DNA of 7,573 nucleotides, from the NCBI GenBank assembly GCA_033763635.1, contig JANRKG010000199.1, positions 1 through 7,573 of the forward strand, written 5' to 3'. The position numbers and the translations under genes were made by a program. Position 1 is the first letter of the stretch; each line of letters opens with the position of its first letter. The DNA comes from JANRKG01 sp033763635. Lineage in GTDB: Bacteria; Cyanobacteriota; Cyanobacteriia; GCF-001939115. Below are positions 1 to 6,926 of this stretch, in pieces. Below the pieces are notes generated by a model. The model was not told where the DNA came from and did not search any database. It saw only the letters and a list, made by a program, of their open reading frames with translations.

Positions 1-2523
1 TATTACCAGGCCATTAGAAAACTTGAACCCATCGTTCAGGCATTTCCTCGAACGTCCCCTACAGACCTGCAACAACAATCCTTCAACCGCTTGAAATTTT
101 TGGTTCAGCAACGAATTGTTTCTGCTGAACAATCTATCGTGCTATTTCGCAAAAATCCAAACCTGCAATTACAAGTTCCAATTACAGAACGGGGCAAAGT
201 CATTCAGGACGAAATTCGAGCATTGGTTGCAGAACTGATTCGAGCGGAGGAACAAACGCTCCGATCGCTGGAAAGGGATGTGCAGCAGCAGACTCAGAAA
301 ACAACTTTAGTTTTTCTGGGTGGTTTTAGCCTCAGTCTGGCGATTTTTGTCTTTTTTTATTCAAAACTGGAACGTCAGATTGCTCAACAGGAGAGAACAG
401 AGCATCAATTAAAACGGATGAACCGTTCCCTCCGCACCCTGAGCAGTTGTAACCAAACTTTGATTCGGGCGACAGAAGAAACGCCTTTCTTACAGGAAAT
501 TTGCCAAAACATCATTGAAATTGGTGGCTATCGGATGGCCTGGGTTGGTTTTATAGAACCGGATGAGGCGAAGACCATTCGTCCGGTGGCCTGGGCAGGG
601 TATGAATCCGGCTACCTGGAATCGGTACAGTTGACCTGGGCTGATCGCGAACGGGGGCGAGGTCCGGGAGGAACGGCAATCCGTACCCGGAAGACGACGA
701 TCGTACAAAACATCCTCGACGATCCTAATTTTGCACCCTGGCAAGCGGAAGCGAATCGTCACGGCTATGCCGCTGTTATTTCAATTCCCCTCCAGGTAGA
801 CACTCAACTCTATGGAATCTTGACTATCTATGCCTCCCAGCCCAATGCTTTTAACTTATTAGAAATCGAGTTATTGGAGGAATTAGCCGCTGATACAGCC
901 TACGGGATTTTTACGTTACGGAGTCGCCAACTGTATGAGCAAACCCAGGTCATGCTCCATCGGCGGGAAGAGGAACTACGGATGGCAACCCAGGCGGCTC
1001 AGATTGGCACCTGGAATTGGAACCTGCTAACGGGTGAGATCAACTGGTCCCAGAGTCACGCAGACCTGTTTGGAATCTCCCTTGATGAGTTTGACGGACG
1101 GTATGAAACTTTTGCAACTCGTATCCATCCTGCCGATCTGGAGACTTTGAACCAGAAAGTTAGTCAGGCAATTCAGAGTCGAGAGAGCTACCGCTACGAA
1201 TACCGGGTGATGTGGCCGGATGGAAGTCTGCATTGGGTAGAGGGCCGGGGGCATGCTTTTTACGATGAGTCAGGCCAACCTGTACGAATGACGGGGACGA
1301 TTTTAGGAATTGACGATCGCAAGCAAGCAGAATTAGCACTCCAGCAAGCCAAAGCCACATTAGAAGTGCGGGTTCAGGAAAGAACTGCCGAGCTACAGAC
1401 TGCCAATGCTCAACTTCAGCAGGAACTTTTAGAACGGCAGCGCACGGAACGGGCATTGCGGGACAGTGAAGAACAATTCCGCAGTACCTTCGAGAATGCT
1501 CCCATTGGCATGGCGATCGTGGATCTGGAGGGTCGCTTTCTGCGCGTCAATGATGCCCTTTGTCGAATTGTGGGCTACTCCAAGTTAGAGTTACTGGAAC
1601 GGGGGGTTCCTGATATTACGCACCCAGAGGATCGGGCTGCTGATCTGGAACGAGCGGAACAGTTCATACGGGGAGATGTTGATTCTTGTGAGTTCCGATA
1701 TCGTTATCTCCATAAGCAAGGCCATATTGTTTGGGTTTCGGTCAGCAGTTGTCTGGTGCGAGACCATGCCGGACAGCCCCTCCACTTTTTAGGCCAAATC
1801 TCCGACGTTACAGAACAACAGGCGATCGAGCAGATGAAGAACGAATTCATCTCGGTCGTCAGCCATGAACTCCGGACCCCTTTAACCTCGATTCGGGGTT
1901 CCATCAGTCTGCTGGCCGCTGGAGTGTTGGCAAATCAACCCGCAAAAGCCCAGCGCATGCTTGAGATTGCGGCGATCGACACGGAACGGTTAGTGCGGTT
2001 AGTGAATGACATTCTGGACCTGGAACGCCTGGAAGCAGGTCAGGCTTTCCTCCTGCTGGAACGCTGTGAAGTTCTCTCTTTGCTCCGTGCTGCTATCACT
2101 GGACTACAAGCCATTGCCGATCGGTCTGAAGTGACGCTCGTACTTGAGGAACCTCCTGACCCCCTATTTGTAAGGGCGGCAAGCGATCGAATTCTGCAAA
2201 CCCTGACCAACCTGATTGGGAATGCTATCAAGTTTTCTCCTCCCCACAGCACCGTCACTCTGACGGCCAGAGCCTTCGAGGATGCCTGTGTCCTGTTCAG
2301 TGTCCACGATCGGGGACGAGGCATTCCGGCGGATAAATTGGAGGCGATCTTTGGGCGGTTTCAACAAGTCGATGCTTCCGATTCCCGCCAGAAGGGAGGG
2401 ACAGGGCTAGGGCTTGCGATCTGCCGCAATATTATCCAGCAGCATGGAGGCCGCATCTGGGCTGAGAGTACCCTGGAGGAGGGCAGTACGTTTTATTTCA
2501 CGTTGCCGATCGCCCAGGAATGA
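1..2523 (+). CDS. Membrane sensor histidine kinase (CHASE3-like/GAF/PAS/PAS/HisKA/HATPase), 5'-partial
   Basis: The reading frame is open from base 1, so the gene starts left of the window; the internal TTG at 91 is not the true start. Residues below count from the first visible codon. Residues 1-100 are helical and resemble the end of a CHASE3 extracytoplasmic sensor. A hydrophobic membrane segment follows at about 101-121, then a GAF domain (about 150-310), PAS with PAC (about 325-444), a coiled coil (about 445-488) and a second PAS (about 489-610). The HisKA domain carries the H-box SHELRTPL with phospho-accepting His622. The ATPase domain has the N-box around Asn741, G1 DRGRGIP (770-776) and G2 GGTGLGL (799-805), so all catalytic boxes are intact. 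There is no receiver domain, so the partner response regulator is encoded elsewhere. The GAF shows no obvious bilin-binding Cys. The signal sensed is unknown. Confidence 0.93.
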   Translation, partial: YYQAIRKLEPIVQAFPRTSPTDLQQQSFNRLKFLVQQRIVSAEQSIVLFRKNPNLQLQVPITERGKVIQDEIRALVAELIRAEEQTLRSLERDVQQQTQKTTLVFLGGFSLSLAIFVFFYSKLERQIAQQERTEHQLKRMNRSLRTLSSCNQTLIRATEETPFLQEICQNIIEIGGYRMAWVGFIEPDEAKTIRPVAWAGYESGYLESVQLTWADRERGRGPGGTAIRTRKTTIVQNILDDPNFAPWQAEANRHGYAAVISIPLQVDTQLYGILTIYASQPNAFNLLEIELLEELAADTAYGIFTLRSRQLYEQTQVMLHRREEELRMATQAAQIGTWNWNLLTGEINWSQSHADLFGISLDEFDGRYETFATRIHPADLETLNQKVSQAIQSRESYRYEYRVMWPDGSLHWVEGRGHAFYDESGQPVRMTGTILGIDDRKQAELALQQAKATLEVRVQERTAELQTANAQLQQELLERQRTERALRDSEEQFRSTFENAPIGMAIVDLEGRFLRVNDALCRIVGYSKLELLERGVPDITHPEDRAADLERAEQFIRGDVDSCEFRYRYLHKQGHIVWVSVSSCLVRDHAGQPLHFLGQISDVTEQQAIEQMKNEFISVVSHELRTPLTSIRGSISLLAAGVLANQPAKAQRMLEIAAIDTERLVRLVNDILDLERLEAGQAFLLLERCEVLSLLRAAITGLQAIADRSEVTLVLEEPPDPLFVRAASDRILQTLTNLIGNAIKFSPPHSTVTLTARAFEDACVLFSVHDRGRGIPADKLEAIFGRFQQVDASDSRQKGGTGLGLAICRNIIQQHGGRIWAESTLEEGSTFYFTLPIAQE

Positions 2524-2525
2524 GA

Positions 2526-2746
2526 AAGCCTTTAGGGTGCGTCCCAACTTTGTAAGTTTACCCTCAGATCCCCACCCCTCCTGGGAGGGGTGGCCATAGG
2601 CCGGGGTGGGTTAGGGGATTGGGCGATTTGCAGACCCTTTGCAAACTCCTTTTGCGAAGTCTAAACCCACCCTTCCCCCTTCCAGGAGGGGATTAAGGAG
2701 GAGTTGGGGAGGATTACAAAGGTGGGGATGCTCCCAAGCCTTTAGG
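2526..2746. mobile_element. MITE-like fold-back element with flanking direct repeats
   Basis: The 11-mer AAGCCTTTAGG occurs at 2526-2536 and again at 2736-2746, and the 199 bp between the copies form a fold-back. The ends are imperfect inverted repeats: 2537-2555 against the complement of 2714-2733, sharing a perfect 8-bp CTTTGTAA/TTACAAAG core and about 16 of 20 positions with one gap. Inside are nested inverted repeats: 2572-2593, GGCC-ATA-GGCC at 2592-2602, GGGTGGGTT (2604-2612) with AACCCACCC (2664-2672), TTTGCA (2627-2632) with TGCAAA (2640-2645), and a bulged hairpin near 2674-2692. I see no coding frame in it. Direct repeats plus terminal inverted repeats suggest a non-autonomous insertion (MITE) with an 11-bp target duplication. 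Alternatively it is a dispersed intergenic repeat of another type. No transposase is nearby. Confidence 0.6.
2572..2593. repeat. Perfect 10-bp inverted repeat (strong hairpin) between convergent genes
   Basis: CCACCCCTCC and GGAGGGGTGG are exact complements separated by TG. The hairpin lies 49 bp past the kinase stop and inside the MITE-like element. It is GC-rich, but no T-run follows on either strand, so it is not a canonical intrinsic terminator. It could still slow or stop transcription from both convergent genes. Confidence 0.7.
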
Positions 2747-2777
2747 CTCCTTGCAATCTCTTCAGGCTCCCTGTAAT
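2744..2777. repeat. Imperfect tandem duplication at the 3' end of the TPR gene
   Basis: AGGCTCCTTGCAAT (2744-2757) recurs as AGGCTCCCTGTAAT (2764-2777), 12 of 14 bases identical, 20 bp apart. The second copy holds the last codons and stop of the TPR gene; the first lies just beyond the stop and overlaps the right-hand flank of the MITE-like element. It looks like a small local duplication. Confidence 0.5.
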
Positions 2778-3595
2778 GTCAAAAACTTCTCTAAGGCACT
2801 GGTGACAGAGGGGGGCCACCGCCGGACCTCTTTCACCCAGTCAATCTTTTTGTACCGCGTATCCAATCCGACTACCGAAACCCACTGGCTTTCGGCCTCT
2901 CCCCGTTTCCCGTCCATCCACAGGGCAGCGGTGAGGGCCGCACGGGCATCCGCGAAGGTGGGATACTTACGAACCACATTCCGCAGCCTCCGAGTCGCTT
3001 CTTTCGTTTTGCCCACTTGATAGAGGGCCAGAGCGTAATTGGTGTAGGCCAAAACGGAACTGGGGGCCAGTTCCATCGCCTTTTCGTAGTCGGTGATCGC
3101 CTGCTCCCATTGGCCCAGTCCCGCTTCCGCATTCCCCCGGTTGTTGTAGGCAGCGGCATCATCGGGGGCCAACTCCAACACTCGGTTGTAATCGGCAATT
3201 GCAGCGTCCCATCGGCCTAACCCCTCCAGGGCAGCCCCCCGGTTCAGGTAAGGATCGGGGGCATCTGGGAAAAGTTCCATCGCTTTTTCGTAGTCGGCGA
3301 TCGCAGCCTCTAGCTGGTTCTGACTGACCTTCGCATTGCCCCGGTTACTCCAGGCCGCCGCATTATCGGGAAACCGCTCAATCAGTTCTGTCCAGATTTT
3401 TTCTGCGGTTACAAAATCTCCCTGATTGGTGGCGATAAAAGCTTGCTGAAAAAGGGATTGCACCTCTTGAATCAAATCGGTTGGTGCCGCTTGGGCTGCT
3501 TCTTCGGTCTGCGCCCACCCTGCCGCCGGAAATCCAATCCAGCCCGTTACGCTGACTAGCAAGACACACACTATCGTCAGAATAAATCGCATCAT
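2762..3595 (-). CDS. Exported tetratricopeptide (TPR) repeat protein
   Basis: This 277-residue protein starts with a signal peptide: Arg3, a hydrophobic core at about 4-22, and a plausible cleavage site after Ala28 (GWA|Q). The rest is almost entirely TPR: one repeat at about 45-78, four well-kept 34-residue units at about 79-112, 113-146, 147-180 and 181-214, and a degenerate one to about 245. The units share the pattern NRGNA...GQWEQAITDYEKAMELAP. TPR solenoids bind proteins and have no catalytic role. The signal peptide places it outside the cytoplasm, in the periplasm or thylakoid lumen; the sequence does not say which. It starts ATGATG without a clear Shine-Dalgarno and lies 83 bp downstream of the AAA+ gene on the same strand. 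The specific partner is unknown. Confidence 0.88.
   Translation of the reverse strand: MMRFILTIVCVLLVSVTGWIGFPAAGWAQTEEAAQAAPTDLIQEVQSLFQQAFIATNQGDFVTAEKIWTELIERFPDNAAAWSNRGNAKVSQNQLEAAIADYEKAMELFPDAPDPYLNRGAALEGLGRWDAAIADYNRVLELAPDDAAAYNNRGNAEAGLGQWEQAITDYEKAMELAPSSVLAYTNYALALYQVGKTKEATRRLRNVVRKYPTFADARAALTAALWMDGKRGEAESQWVSVVGLDTRYKKIDWVKEVRRWPPSVTSALEKFLTLQGA
3070..3304 (-). repeat. DNA-level repeat between TPR units two and four
   Basis: A 31-bp stretch at 3070-3100 recurs at 3274-3304 with only two mismatches. The offset is 204 bp, exactly two 34-codon TPR units. Such nucleotide identity suggests recent duplication or gene conversion inside the repeat array rather than protein-level constraint alone. 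Confidence 0.7.
3297..3304. repeat. HIP1 octamer GCGATCGC
   Basis: This is a perfect copy of the Highly Iterated Palindrome 1, the octamer over-represented in many cyanobacterial genomes. It lies within the TPR gene; the only other perfect copy I see is at 6739-6746. Confidence 0.8.
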
Positions 3596-3678
3596 AGGGT
3601 TATCTTTTGTTCTGTTTTAGTTGTGGCATTGAAAGGGGATTTTTGCCTAGTCTACAGCAGAGTCACGAGAGGACGTTG

Positions 3679-5073
3679 CTATGTTAGAAATATCTCTAGG
3701 GGAGGAATATCTTCTGGTAACAGATTGGTGAGTAACTCATCCGTCAAGGTAGCGATCTTCACCAAGCGGTTCGCTTGCCGCTCCAGAGTCTTTTCAAAGA
3801 GGTTTCTCGCAAGACGACCATTGCCAAAAGTTTTGTCGCGATTTTCGTATAAATGGCGAAAAATTTCTGTGAGTTTGGTGTCTGCTTCTAGGGTGGTTTT
3901 AAAGTTACTTTCCCGGCAAAGTTTGTGAAAAATTGCCAGTAATTCTTCTGGGGGATAATCGTGAAAGGTGAGGTAACGGTTAAAGCGAGATTTTAACCCC
4001 GGATTGGACTCGATAAACTCTGCCATATTGTCGGTATATCCGGCCACAATTACCACGAGTCGATCGCGATTATCTTCCATTCTTTTGAGAAGGGTATCGA
4101 TCGCCTCCTGCCCAAAATCATTCGCAGCATTTTTGGGTAGTAAAGAATAGGCTTCATCAATAAATAACACTCCATCCAAAGACGCTTTTACGAGATCATC
4201 TACTTTTTTGGAGGTTTGACCGATATAACCTGCAACCATTCCGGCGCGATCGGTTTCAATTAAGTGGCCTTTCTTTAAGAATCCCAAATGTTTATAGATA
4301 CGCCCCACCATTCGGGCAACGGTGGTTTTTCCGGTCCCTGGTGAGCCAGAAAAGACAGCATGTAAGGATAAGTTTGTCTTAGCAAGTCCTCGTTCAATTC
4401 TGACTTTTTGTACCTTTAAAAAATTTGTCAGGGTATTAATTTCATCTTTAATATTTTGCATCCCAATCAGACTATTAAGTTCTGCTAAAACCTTTTCCAA
4501 ACTATCTTCTTCTGTGGGATAAACGGCCTCAACTTCGATCGCTTTTCCGGCCTGTCCCTGTTCCGTTTGATGTAGCAGGGTTTGAATCTCCTCTAGCACT
4601 TTTTTCTCAATGTCCGATTCCTGCCCATCGGCCCGAATCACAATTTGAGCAAAGCGATAGATTGCACTGGTAATTGGGGTGAATAAATTTGTGCCGTTCT
4701 TGGTATCTAATTCCTTCAAAACAGCAGGGAGATAAAAATATTTTTCTGCCAGTTCGTTACGTTTTCTGGCCTGTTGATAATCATCAAAGAGTTGAATAAT
4801 GGCAAATTCTGAATTTTGCCTTGCGCTCTCTGACAGTTCCCACTCATTTAACAGGCTTGCCAACAGTTTCTTTTCTTGTTTTACCAGGGCATAAACCATG
4901 CCGTAGGCCAAAATTTCATTTGAACTGAAGCGCTGATCGATCATGGCGGTCAGCCGCACAATTTCTGCCAGATCCGTTAGAAACAGCGTTTGGTAGGACG
5001 CTCCTAACTGTAAAAAGGGCACGATCGCCTTGTATAAAAGATTGGCTTCGCGTTTGATTTCTTGGGTATTCAT
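3679..5073 (-). CDS. CbxX/CfqX-type AAA+ ATPase with TerB-like N-terminal region
   Basis: The 464-residue protein has one AAA+ module in its second half. Walker A is GSPGTGKTT (243-251), Walker B is VLFIDEAY (302-309), a pore-loop-like AGYIGQT lies at 281-287, the sensor-1 region is IVAGYTDNM (342-350), the Arg finger is in KSRF (Arg363), and sensor 2 lies in NGRLARN (418-424). The fingerprint, including NPGLKSRF, matches the CbxX/CfqX (SpoVK/CbbX-like) group. The first 200 residues are helical; the segment around 140-162 (IVIRADGQESDIEKKVLEEI) resembles TerB-type helices. CbbX itself is only about 300 residues and lacks this region, so I do not call this Rubisco activase. It is probably a hexameric remodelling ATPase in the cytoplasm with an unknown client. 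The gene is visibly more AT-rich than its neighbours and starts at an ATG without a clear Shine-Dalgarno. Confidence 0.9.
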   Translation of the reverse strand: MNTQEIKREANLLYKAIVPFLQLGASYQTLFLTDLAEIVRLTAMIDQRFSSNEILAYGMVYALVKQEKKLLASLLNEWELSESARQNSEFAIIQLFDDYQQARKRNELAEKYFYLPAVLKELDTKNGTNLFTPITSAIYRFAQIVIRADGQESDIEKKVLEEIQTLLHQTEQGQAGKAIEVEAVYPTEEDSLEKVLAELNSLIGMQNIKDEINTLTNFLKVQKVRIERGLAKTNLSLHAVFSGSPGTGKTTVARMVGRIYKHLGFLKKGHLIETDRAGMVAGYIGQTSKKVDDLVKASLDGVLFIDEAYSLLPKNAANDFGQEAIDTLLKRMEDNRDRLVVIVAGYTDNMAEFIESNPGLKSRFNRYLTFHDYPPEELLAIFHKLCRESNFKTTLEADTKLTEIFRHLYENRDKTFGNGRLARNLFEKTLERQANRLVKIATLTDELLTNLLPEDIPPLEIFLT

Positions 5074-5130
5074 TCAGGCTGATGGCGTGTGAATAGGGAA
5101 CTGTGCCATTATTACTCTGATTTATAGCAG

Positions 5131-5159
5131 TCCCCGTTCAGCTTAGGCCAGCTTGACAG
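5131..5159 (-). promoter_or_regulatory. Candidate promoter of the AAA+ gene
   Basis: On the minus strand, CTGTCA (5159-5154, 4 of 6 to the -35 consensus) is separated by 17 bp from TATAAA (5136-5131, 5 of 6 to the -10 consensus). This would start transcription about 50 bases upstream of the AAA+ ATG. The call rests on motif match and spacing only. Confidence 0.35.
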
Positions 5160-5175
5160 GGAAAAATGACCCTGT
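5156..5175. repeat. Short inverted repeat downstream of uvsE
   Basis: ACAGGG (5156-5161) and CCCTGT (5170-5175) can form a 6-bp stem with an 8-nt loop, about 50 bp past the uvsE stop. No T-run follows in the uvsE direction, so it is at best a weak terminator. Its left arm overlaps the candidate -35 of the AAA+ gene. Confidence 0.4.
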
Positions 5176-5189
5176 TGGGAGCATTTTCC

Positions 5190-5224
5190 TTCTGCCGCCT
5201 GCCCCCTGCCTTCTGCCTCTTGCT
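5190..5224. repeat. Heptanucleotide tandem repeat tract (STRR-like)
   Basis: Five contiguous 7-bp units read TTCTGCC, GCCTGCC, CCCTGCC, TTCTGCC and TCTTGCT. The tract abuts the 3' end of uvsE and its last unit overlaps the stop codon. Degenerate heptamer repeats of this kind (STRR) are known from intergenic regions of cyanobacteria, chiefly filamentous ones. Confidence 0.65.
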
Positions 5225-6125
5225 ATGTCTCTAACTTTGTGAGCAAAGGCATCCACTCCAGTCGTAACTTGTCGATCGCCTGTTCCTTTAACTTCGCTTC
5301 GATCTCAATCCAGGCCACATCGCGGTAAGCATCGGGCATTAGGGTAATCAGATCGCTGTGGCGGGGATCGCTAAAAGATTCGGAGCCGTTGGAGATGTGA
5401 ACCAGTTGCCATTCGGGAACAGGCCAGGTAGTCCGAGCCGCTGCTACCATTTCCGCAACACTGGGATGGTTGTAGCTCTCAACCTTTTCGTGAATCACAT
5501 GATGGTGGGCATCAAACACCATTGCGATACCCGCCGCCCGACAAATCTCTACAATTTCAGCCGCGCTGTAGGTGTACTCGTCATTTTCCAGGGTCAGGCG
5601 CGTGCGAATATTGTCTGGTAACTCTCGAATGGTCTGGATCAGTCGCTCTGCCCGATCGCCCTTCCCCCCATGAATGTTCATCACCGTCCAGGCAGATTGG
5701 GGCTGCTCCAGCAGGTCGAGAATCCAGGCGAGGGTTTTCAGAATCTTGATACTGTTCTGAATGACTTCTGGATTATCGGAGTTCAAGACTACAAACTGAT
5801 CGGGATGAATCACCAACCGAATTCCCAGTTCAAGAGCTTGTCTGCCCACCGCTTGTACTTGGGGTTGCAGGACTGCCAGTACTTCTTCTCCAACGGAGTC
5901 ATCGGCAAAGGGAAACAGGGCTGAGGTAATGCGATAGAGGCGAATGCCCTGCTCGGCACAAAAGTCGATCGCCCCCGCCAACCGCTTCAAGTTCTCACGG
6001 TAGAGATCCCCTAAAACCCGCTGTTGTTCCGCAGAGTTCAACTGCAACAGCCGCTTTCGGGTGATCGTCTTAAACCGCACCCGATTGGATGCGGTAATGC
6101 AAACTAATCCTAGTTGGGGTAACAC
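5223..6125 (-). CDS. uvsE: UV damage endonuclease UvsE/UvdE
   Basis: This 300-residue TIM-barrel enzyme nicks DNA on the 5' side of UV photoproducts (pyrimidine dimers and 6-4 products) and so starts an excision repair route independent of UvrABC. Family signatures appear in order: LGLVC near the start, YRITSALFPF (64-73), HPDQFVVL (107-114), NIHGGKGD (150-157), TLENDEYTY (178-186), FDAHHH (204-209), VHISNG (242-247) and IEIEAK (273-278). Likely metal ligands are His107, His152, Glu180, Asp205, His208, His243 and Glu276, all present; the length is usual. The start is GTG at 6125-6123. The frame stays open back to the purQ stop but contains no ATG, GTG or TTG, so this is the only standard start. 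There is no clear Shine-Dalgarno. It lies 99 bp downstream of purQ on the same strand and may be cotranscribed with it. Confidence 0.93.
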   Translation of the reverse strand: MLPQLGLVCITASNRVRFKTITRKRLLQLNSAEQQRVLGDLYRENLKRLAGAIDFCAEQGIRLYRITSALFPFADDSVGEEVLAVLQPQVQAVGRQALELGIRLVIHPDQFVVLNSDNPEVIQNSIKILKTLAWILDLLEQPQSAWTVMNIHGGKGDRAERLIQTIRELPDNIRTRLTLENDEYTYSAAEIVEICRAAGIAMVFDAHHHVIHEKVESYNHPSVAEMVAAARTTWPVPEWQLVHISNGSESFSDPRHSDLITLMPDAYRDVAWIEIEAKLKEQAIDKLRLEWMPLLTKLET

Positions 6126-6224
6126 GGTCAGGAAAACTTGAGCTATCAGTTTTAATGATACTTCAGGTGGTTTTTGAGGGAATTCTTTCGAGGGGATGAG
6201 ATCGAGGGAGCGTTTGGACAGAGA

Positions 6225-6926
6225 TTAGGCGACCGCGATCCCTGTTGCCGCCAGCAGTCCTTCAAAGAGCGGAAATCCATCGGTAGCCCCCAGAGCAGGA
6301 TCGGAGGCCCGTTCCGGGTGAGGCATCATCCCCAACACATTCCCCTGACGGTTGCAGATTCCAGCGATGTTATTGAGAGAGCCATTGGGATTACTGTCGG
6401 GATTAACCGATCCATCAGTGGAGCAGTAGCGGAAAAGCACCTGACCATTCTCTTCGAGCGCTTTCAGGGTATCGGCATCTGCATAGTAGCAGCCTTCTCC
6501 ATGGGCGATCGGCACGGTGATGACGCTGCCCTGCTTGTAGTTTCGGGTCCAGGGCAGATCCGATCGCTCGACTCGCAGGGGCACCCGATCGCAAATAAAG
6601 TGCAGATCCCGGTTACGCACCAGCGCCCCCGGCAATAACCCTGCCTCCGTCAAGACCTGGAACCCATTGCAGATCCCTAACACCCACTTACCCTGTTCTG
6701 CATGCCGAACGGCTGCTTGCATGACTGGAGAAAAGCGGGCGATCGCCCCACAGCGCAGGTAATCCCCATAACTGAAACCTCCCGGAATGACCAGAACATC
6801 GATATCCGAAATATCGCTCTCTTCATGCCAGATCATGCGGGTTGGTTGTTGCAAAAGCCCCTGCGTGACCCATGCCACATCACGATCGCAGTTAGATCCC
6901 GGAAAGACAATGATGCCAAATTTCAT
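6225..6926 (-). CDS. purQ: Phosphoribosylformylglycinamidine synthase, glutaminase subunit PurQ
   Basis: PurQ hydrolyses glutamine and supplies ammonia to PurL, which converts FGAR to FGAM in the fourth step of purine synthesis, in the cytoplasm. The 233 residues form one class I glutamine amidotransferase domain of normal size for the stand-alone subunit. Visible motifs are FPGSNCDRD (8-16), PGGFSYGDYLRCGAIARFSP (48-67), the nucleophile elbow GICNGFQ with Cys86, and MMPHPERA with His203 and Glu205 completing the catalytic triad. The start is ATG, with no clear Shine-Dalgarno. It lies 117 bp downstream of purS on the same strand, an arrangement expected for the three-part PurS/PurQ/PurL enzyme. 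purL is not in the window. The gene carries a perfect HIP1 octamer. Confidence 0.97.
   Translation of the reverse strand: MKFGIIVFPGSNCDRDVAWVTQGLLQQPTRMIWHEESDISDIDVLVIPGGFSYGDYLRCGAIARFSPVMQAAVRHAEQGKWVLGICNGFQVLTEAGLLPGALVRNRDLHFICDRVPLRVERSDLPWTRNYKQGSVITVPIAHGEGCYYADADTLKALEENGQVLFRYCSTDGSVNPDSNPNGSLNNIAGICNRQGNVLGMMPHPERASDPALGATDGFPLFEGLLAATGIAVA
6739..6746. repeat. HIP1 octamer GCGATCGC
   Basis: This second perfect HIP1 copy lies within purQ. Together with many one-mismatch relatives containing CGATCG or GATCGC it supports a cyanobacterial host. Confidence 0.8.

Noticed and set aside
450..930. Possible bilin-binding GAF (cyanobacteriochrome) in the kinase
   Set aside because: The GAF is of the common GGYRMAWVG/GRGPGGTAIR type, and its only cysteines (near residues 150 and 160) lie at its start, not in a chromophore-binding context.
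2751..3020. 89-codon plus-strand frame opposite the TPR gene
   Set aside because: It is antisense to the TPR coding region, without domain similarity or ribosome binding site.
3596..3678. Promoter for the TPR gene
   Set aside because: TAGACT on the minus strand (3654-3649) is a 4-of-6 -10 match with no -35 partner at normal spacing.
3679..5073. Naming the AAA+ gene cbbX
   Set aside because: Length, the N-terminal TerB-like region and the expected Rubisco type all argue against a red-type Rubisco activase.
5156..5175. Intrinsic terminator after uvsE
   Set aside because: The stem is only 6 bp and no T-run follows in the uvsE direction.
5190..5224. CRISPR-like array
   Set aside because: Units are 7 bp, contiguous and without spacers; this is a simple tandem repeat.
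6174..6638. 154-codon plus-strand frame opposite purQ
   Set aside because: It is antisense to strongly conserved PurQ sequence, shows no recognisable domain and is a frame shadow of a GC-rich gene.
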